DNA from: Qingrenia yutianensis
Lineage (GTDB): Bacteria; Bacillota; Clostridia; UMGS1810
Assembly (NCBI RefSeq): GCF_014385105.1
Contig: NZ_JACRTE010000004.1
Span: 197,940 to 261,939 of the forward strand
DNA length: 64,000 nt
Direction: 5' to 3'
In this document: positions 60,615 to 64,000 of the stretch, one piece after another
Position numbering within the stretch: position 1 is the stretch's first letter
Layout of the letters: every line of letters begins with the position of its first letter
Notes under the pieces: model-generated
Databases searched by the model: none
What the model saw: the letters and a program-made list of their open reading frames with translations, nothing else
What the model was told of the DNA's origin: nothing
Translations under genes and position numbers: made by a program

Positions 60615-63600
60615 ATGTTTAATTCAAAAAAAAATAATAAAATACTCAATGATATTGAACGAGCAGAATACGAACCGATTGTTTTTATAAATAAGCCAGC
60701 AACCAGTTATTTGGAAGATGTAGTTGGCTTTAAGTCTCAAGTTGAAACGATACATAAGGCAATAGATAATGGTGCCAATATGATTGGTGTTATTGCAGAC
60801 TATGGTACAGGGAAATCCACTATTTCAGATATTCTTATTTCGGATGTACTTAATAATGAGCATAAATACAGCACAATTAGAATTAATATGTGGGATAGCA
60901 TATCGAAAAAGGCTGATGATAATGATATATCCGAATTGACAAAATCATTTTTATATCAACTTGCTAACGGAAATAATGACAATAGTTGTGTATCAAAGTT
61001 GTCTCGATATGTTAGTAAAAGAATGAGTAAAAATTTCAATACAATATCTTTTAGTACGGTATCCACAAAGTTATGGAAATACGGAGGAGCAGCTGCTCTT
61101 TCATACGCTTTATATATGATTTTTGCCCAAAATAACATTAACTTTATTAACGAAAACAGTATCGGACTTATAAAGTTTATTAAAGATGTCAATCCGCTAT
61201 TTTTCGTGATTGCTTTGGTATTGTTGATTTATGGAATTGTGGATACATCTATTGCGTTTTCAAGCTGGAAAAAAATAGGTGATAGTCATTTGGAAAGCAA
61301 TGATGTTTTTGAATTATATGATGAAATAGCAACAAAGCTAGTAGAAAATTCTTATGATAACAAACAAATAGTTTTTATTGAAGATTTAGATAGAATTGAT
61401 GACAAAACATTGATTACAAAGTTTTTAAAAGAACTATATAGGTTTCAAAATTCAGTATCCGAAAGATTGAAAGATAAATTTGTTTTTATTGTTGCCATAA
61501 AACCTGAGGCATTACTTAAGACAAAAAAGAAAACTTCTAACGATATTCAAGATAATATTTTTGAACATTTATATTCAAAAGTATTTGATGTAACCGTAAA
61601 TTTAAAGCCAATTCATTTTGAAGATTATGAATCGGCATTATTGTCTTTGTTTGAAAAAAATGAAAAATCAAAAGAAAAGCTGGAATGTTTGATTGGAGAG
61701 GATATTAATGAAGAACACCTTCCTGAATCGTTTAGCTGGATATTGATGGGAGAAAATCTTACGTTGAGAGATTTAAAAGATAGGCTTAATCATGCAATTT
61801 CGATAATGGTTTCCTTAAAAAACAAAAATTACAAAGATACCACTACTATTAATTTTACTGCCTGTACTGCTGTTGCTTATCTAGAGAGTGCTTTCCCAAA
61901 GGAATTTTATAATTTAGTTAAAAGTGAAAGTAAGTTTGAAAAGTTTATAAGAGAATCGTACTCTATTAAAAATGGAATAGACGAAAATAAGAAAGATGAA
62001 TTATTAAAAAAATTTAATGAAATTTTCTACGAAGTTCAGCAAGAAAACACGGCAATGGAAACTGACGAAATGAAATTTATTGATGTGCTATGTAAGCTTG
62101 TCTTAGATAATGTATTTGATGATGATTTTCGAATGTATTTCTATACCTATCCTGATAATAGTTATATAAAGACAGTAGATGAAAAAGATGTTTGTAATTT
62201 AATAAAATTGCCTACTGTTTTTGATGATGTAACCGACTTAGATGAAAAGGTTAATCGTATTTTTGCAAACAGACCAAATTCTATTGTTATAGATACCATT
62301 AAAAGTTTAGATAATAATAAACCATACCCAATAGTGTTGATATTAAATGGTAAGCTATTTGAATTAGCTGCTGAATATAATTTTGAGAAAGCATTAGATT
62401 TGTTATGCAGATATACTCTAAAATTAAAAACACAAGATGAATATATATTATCCTGTTTAAAGATGATCAACACAGTGCAAATAAAGAGAAAAAAAGAATT
62501 TATATCATGTTATGTAAAAACCATATTGGATATGATTTCCAACGATGGATTAACACGAGAACAATTCCTTGACTTAAGAAAAAATATCATTCTGGCATTT
62601 GAAAAAAATGTTGTGGAGTTTATATCTTTATTTGTAAATACAGAGATAAATGTTCCGATTATTACAGAAGATGAAATTAATAATATTAATAATATAGATA
62701 TAATTTTAATGTTAGTTGATAAAAATTTGATTAGTGTAAAAATGGAATATATATTAAATAAAATTAATATGGAAAAATTATCCAGTGAAAATGTTGAGCT
62801 TGCCTTTGATGTATATGATGAATTGATTAGAAATGATAGAAATAATAAGTATTTAGGTGAACATTTGCTGAGGTTTTTACATATTAATCAAATTATAAAT
62901 ATTGAATATTTTAATGTTATATTAGAAACAGTAGATGAATTAGAACTTATTTGTAAATATATTAATGGACTTGATGTAAAAAAACTTCCTGATGAATACT
63001 TAAAAGGGATAGACAAAAAAGCATTTGACAAAGGATTGAATGAAGATGTATTACAAAGATTGAAAGATAATAATTTATTTATAAGTTATCTTCTTACAAA
63101 AGCACCGATAAATCAAATTGATGATATAAACTATTCTGATGACACAGTTAAAGATAATATAATTACTGCTAGTAAAGTATTGTATAATAAGAATCCATCA
63201 GCATTTATATTACTTAGAAAATGTATAATTAGAAATATGCAAAATGTATATGATAAATATAGTATGATTTTCGAGGGAGAATATCCAATTATAACAAAAG
63301 ATGAACTAAATACCTTTGTCACATTTTCAGATGCTATTATCTGTATAGATGGTTCTAAGTTAAATGTAGAAAATTGTGATTTTGTGTGGGAATACTGCAA
63401 TCAGGATGATAGAAGTCCAGAAGATTGTTTAAAGACATTTGATTATTTGTTTAACTCGGAACACGATACCGTAGTTAGGGATAGTGATGTGGCAAAAAAG
63501 CTATTTTATGCGTTAGATTTTGATAAAATCAAGTTTAAAGAATTAGAAGAAAGTCAAAGAGAAAATGCAATTAGCTATATATCGACATTATTAAAGTTAG

Positions 63601-63860
63601 ATGATGCTTCAGAGGCCTTAGGCTGTTTACAGCATTTAAAAGCCCTTATTCCAACATTAGAAAAAACAATACAAGAGTCGAATTTAACAAATGAATACAT
63701 TAATTTTCTCAATGTGCTAAAACAATATACTGATGTGAGTATTCAATGGGTGGAAAATATAGAATTGAACACAGCATTGTGCCCTGCAATTACTTCCCAA
63801 TTATACAATAGGAAGAAGTACATTAACTATGTGATAGGTAAAAGTGTGCCATCCCAGTAA
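60615..63860 (+). CDS. KAP-type membrane-associated P-loop NTPase
   Basis: 1081 residues from the ATG at 60615 (AAAGGAGG SD). Walker A ADYGTGKST at 61-69, Walker B QIVFIEDLDRID at 251-262. Two membrane helices (about 155-173 and 192-214) are inserted within the NTPase domain, as in KAP NTPases. After about residue 420 comes a long, helical, AT-rich-encoded C-terminal region with no recognised domain. KAP NTPases are common in defence islands; the role here is inferred from context. Confidence 0.8.
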   Translation: MFNSKKNNKILNDIERAEYEPIVFINKPATSYLEDVVGFKSQVETIHKAIDNGANMIGVIADYGTGKSTISDILISDVLNNEHKYSTIRINMWDSISKKADDNDISELTKSFLYQLANGNNDNSCVSKLSRYVSKRMSKNFNTISFSTVSTKLWKYGGAAALSYALYMIFAQNNINFINENSIGLIKFIKDVNPLFFVIALVLLIYGIVDTSIAFSSWKKIGDSHLESNDVFELYDEIATKLVENSYDNKQIVFIEDLDRIDDKTLITKFLKELYRFQNSVSERLKDKFVFIVAIKPEALLKTKKKTSNDIQDNIFEHLYSKVFDVTVNLKPIHFEDYESALLSLFEKNEKSKEKLECLIGEDINEEHLPESFSWILMGENLTLRDLKDRLNHAISIMVSLKNKNYKDTTTINFTACTAVAYLESAFPKEFYNLVKSESKFEKFIRESYSIKNGIDENKKDELLKKFNEIFYEVQQENTAMETDEMKFIDVLCKLVLDNVFDDDFRMYFYTYPDNSYIKTVDEKDVCNLIKLPTVFDDVTDLDEKVNRIFANRPNSIVIDTIKSLDNNKPYPIVLILNGKLFELAAEYNFEKALDLLCRYTLKLKTQDEYILSCLKMINTVQIKRKKEFISCYVKTILDMISNDGLTREQFLDLRKNIILAFEKNVVEFISLFVNTEINVPIITEDEINNINNIDIILMLVDKNLISVKMEYILNKINMEKLSSENVELAFDVYDELIRNDRNNKYLGEHLLRFLHINQIINIEYFNVILETVDELELICKYINGLDVKKLPDEYLKGIDKKAFDKGLNEDVLQRLKDNNLFISYLLTKAPINQIDDINYSDDTVKDNIITASKVLYNKNPSAFILLRKCIIRNMQNVYDKYSMIFEGEYPIITKDELNTFVTFSDAIICIDGSKLNVENCDFVWEYCNQDDRSPEDCLKTFDYLFNSEHDTVVRDSDVAKKLFYALDFDKIKFKELEESQRENAISYISTLLKLDDASEALGCLQHLKALIPTLEKTIQESNLTNEYINFLNVLKQYTDVSIQWVENIELNTALCPAITSQLYNRKKYINYVIGKSVPSQ

Positions 63861-64000
63861 AAATAGACACAAAAAAGCTCCAAAAAACGAAATGAATCGC
63901 AGTATTTCGTTAATTTACGCAAACCGACCGCATTTATTCCACGGTTTGCTTGACAATGAGTAGCCGGTATGATGCACCGGCGAAAGAACGAAGTAGCCCA
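63861..64000. other. Noncoding end of window inside the mobile element
   Basis: 140 bases without a gene. A CCGGT/ACCGG mini-hairpin (about 63964-63980) and a GC-richer stretch are seen. No copy of the guaA 3' end is present, so the right attachment site is further on. Confidence 0.4.

Noticed and set aside
63861..64000. Right attachment site of the element at the window end
   Set aside because: No repeat of the guaA 3' terminus is present in these bases.

Overview
The window reads as a stretch of chromosome from an anaerobic, probably spore-forming member of the Firmicutes (class Clostridia, genus not identifiable). The evidence is the gene order (rpoC end; mutS-mutL-miaA-hfq; yggS-sepF-ylmH-divIVA-ileS; rpmG-secE-nusG-rplK-rplA-rplJ-rplL), an oxygen-sensitive class III ribonucleotide reductase (nrdD/nrdG), SpoVB- and YtxC-like proteins, clean SD sequences and sigma-A promoters with 17-nt spacers, and Gram-positive style RNA regulation (PyrR attenuator, L10 leader, BirA and NrdR boxes). 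The core is of medium GC; two inserts (40.7-42.5 kb and 51-64 kb) are visibly more AT-rich.

Layout. 0-4.6 kb: 3' end of rpoC, then a PyrR-controlled uraA-pyrR operon on the minus strand. 4.8-12.7 kb: miaB, a YlbF-family gene, mutS, mutL, miaA and hfq (tRNA modification and mismatch repair). 12.7-20.8 kb: an HlyD-like protein, yggS, sepF, ylmH, divIVA, ileS and guaB. 20.8-25.9 kb: nrdG/nrdD under two NrdR boxes, then trmR-trhP for wobble-uridine tRNA modification. 25.9-29.6 kb: rpmG-secE-nusG-rplK-rplA and rplJ-rplL with leader RNAs. 29.6-31.7 kb: bioY with a BirA operator, a GNAT acetyltransferase and an SGNH hydrolase. 31.7-33.8 kb: tyrA and aroF behind a Phe/Tyr-rich leader peptide and a terminator/antiterminator pair, the most striking regulatory element here. 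33.8-37 kb: an alternative sigma factor and an ECF sigma/anti-sigma locus in which two of three genes are broken. 37-40.6 kb: an ABC exporter and a SpoVB-like flippase. 40.7-42.5 kb: a MunI-type restriction-modification system with a controller protein, next to tRNA-Ala(CGC). 42.9-50.9 kb: a secreted repeat protein, an M20 amidohydrolase, a GME-fold-like protein, a YtxC-like protein, a B12-binding-type radical SAM protein, a small membrane protein and guaA.

51-64 kb, directly behind the guaA 3' end, is an integrated mobilizable element: XRE repressor with three operators, excisionase-like protein, tyrosine integrase, mobilization proteins, RepA-like ATPase, TnpV-like protein, MobC and MobP-type relaxase. 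Its cargo looks like defence: AbiEi/AbiEii, an EcoRI-family adenine methyltransferase overlapping a DUF262-HNH nuclease, and a large membrane-anchored KAP-type P-loop NTPase. The right end of the element lies outside the window.
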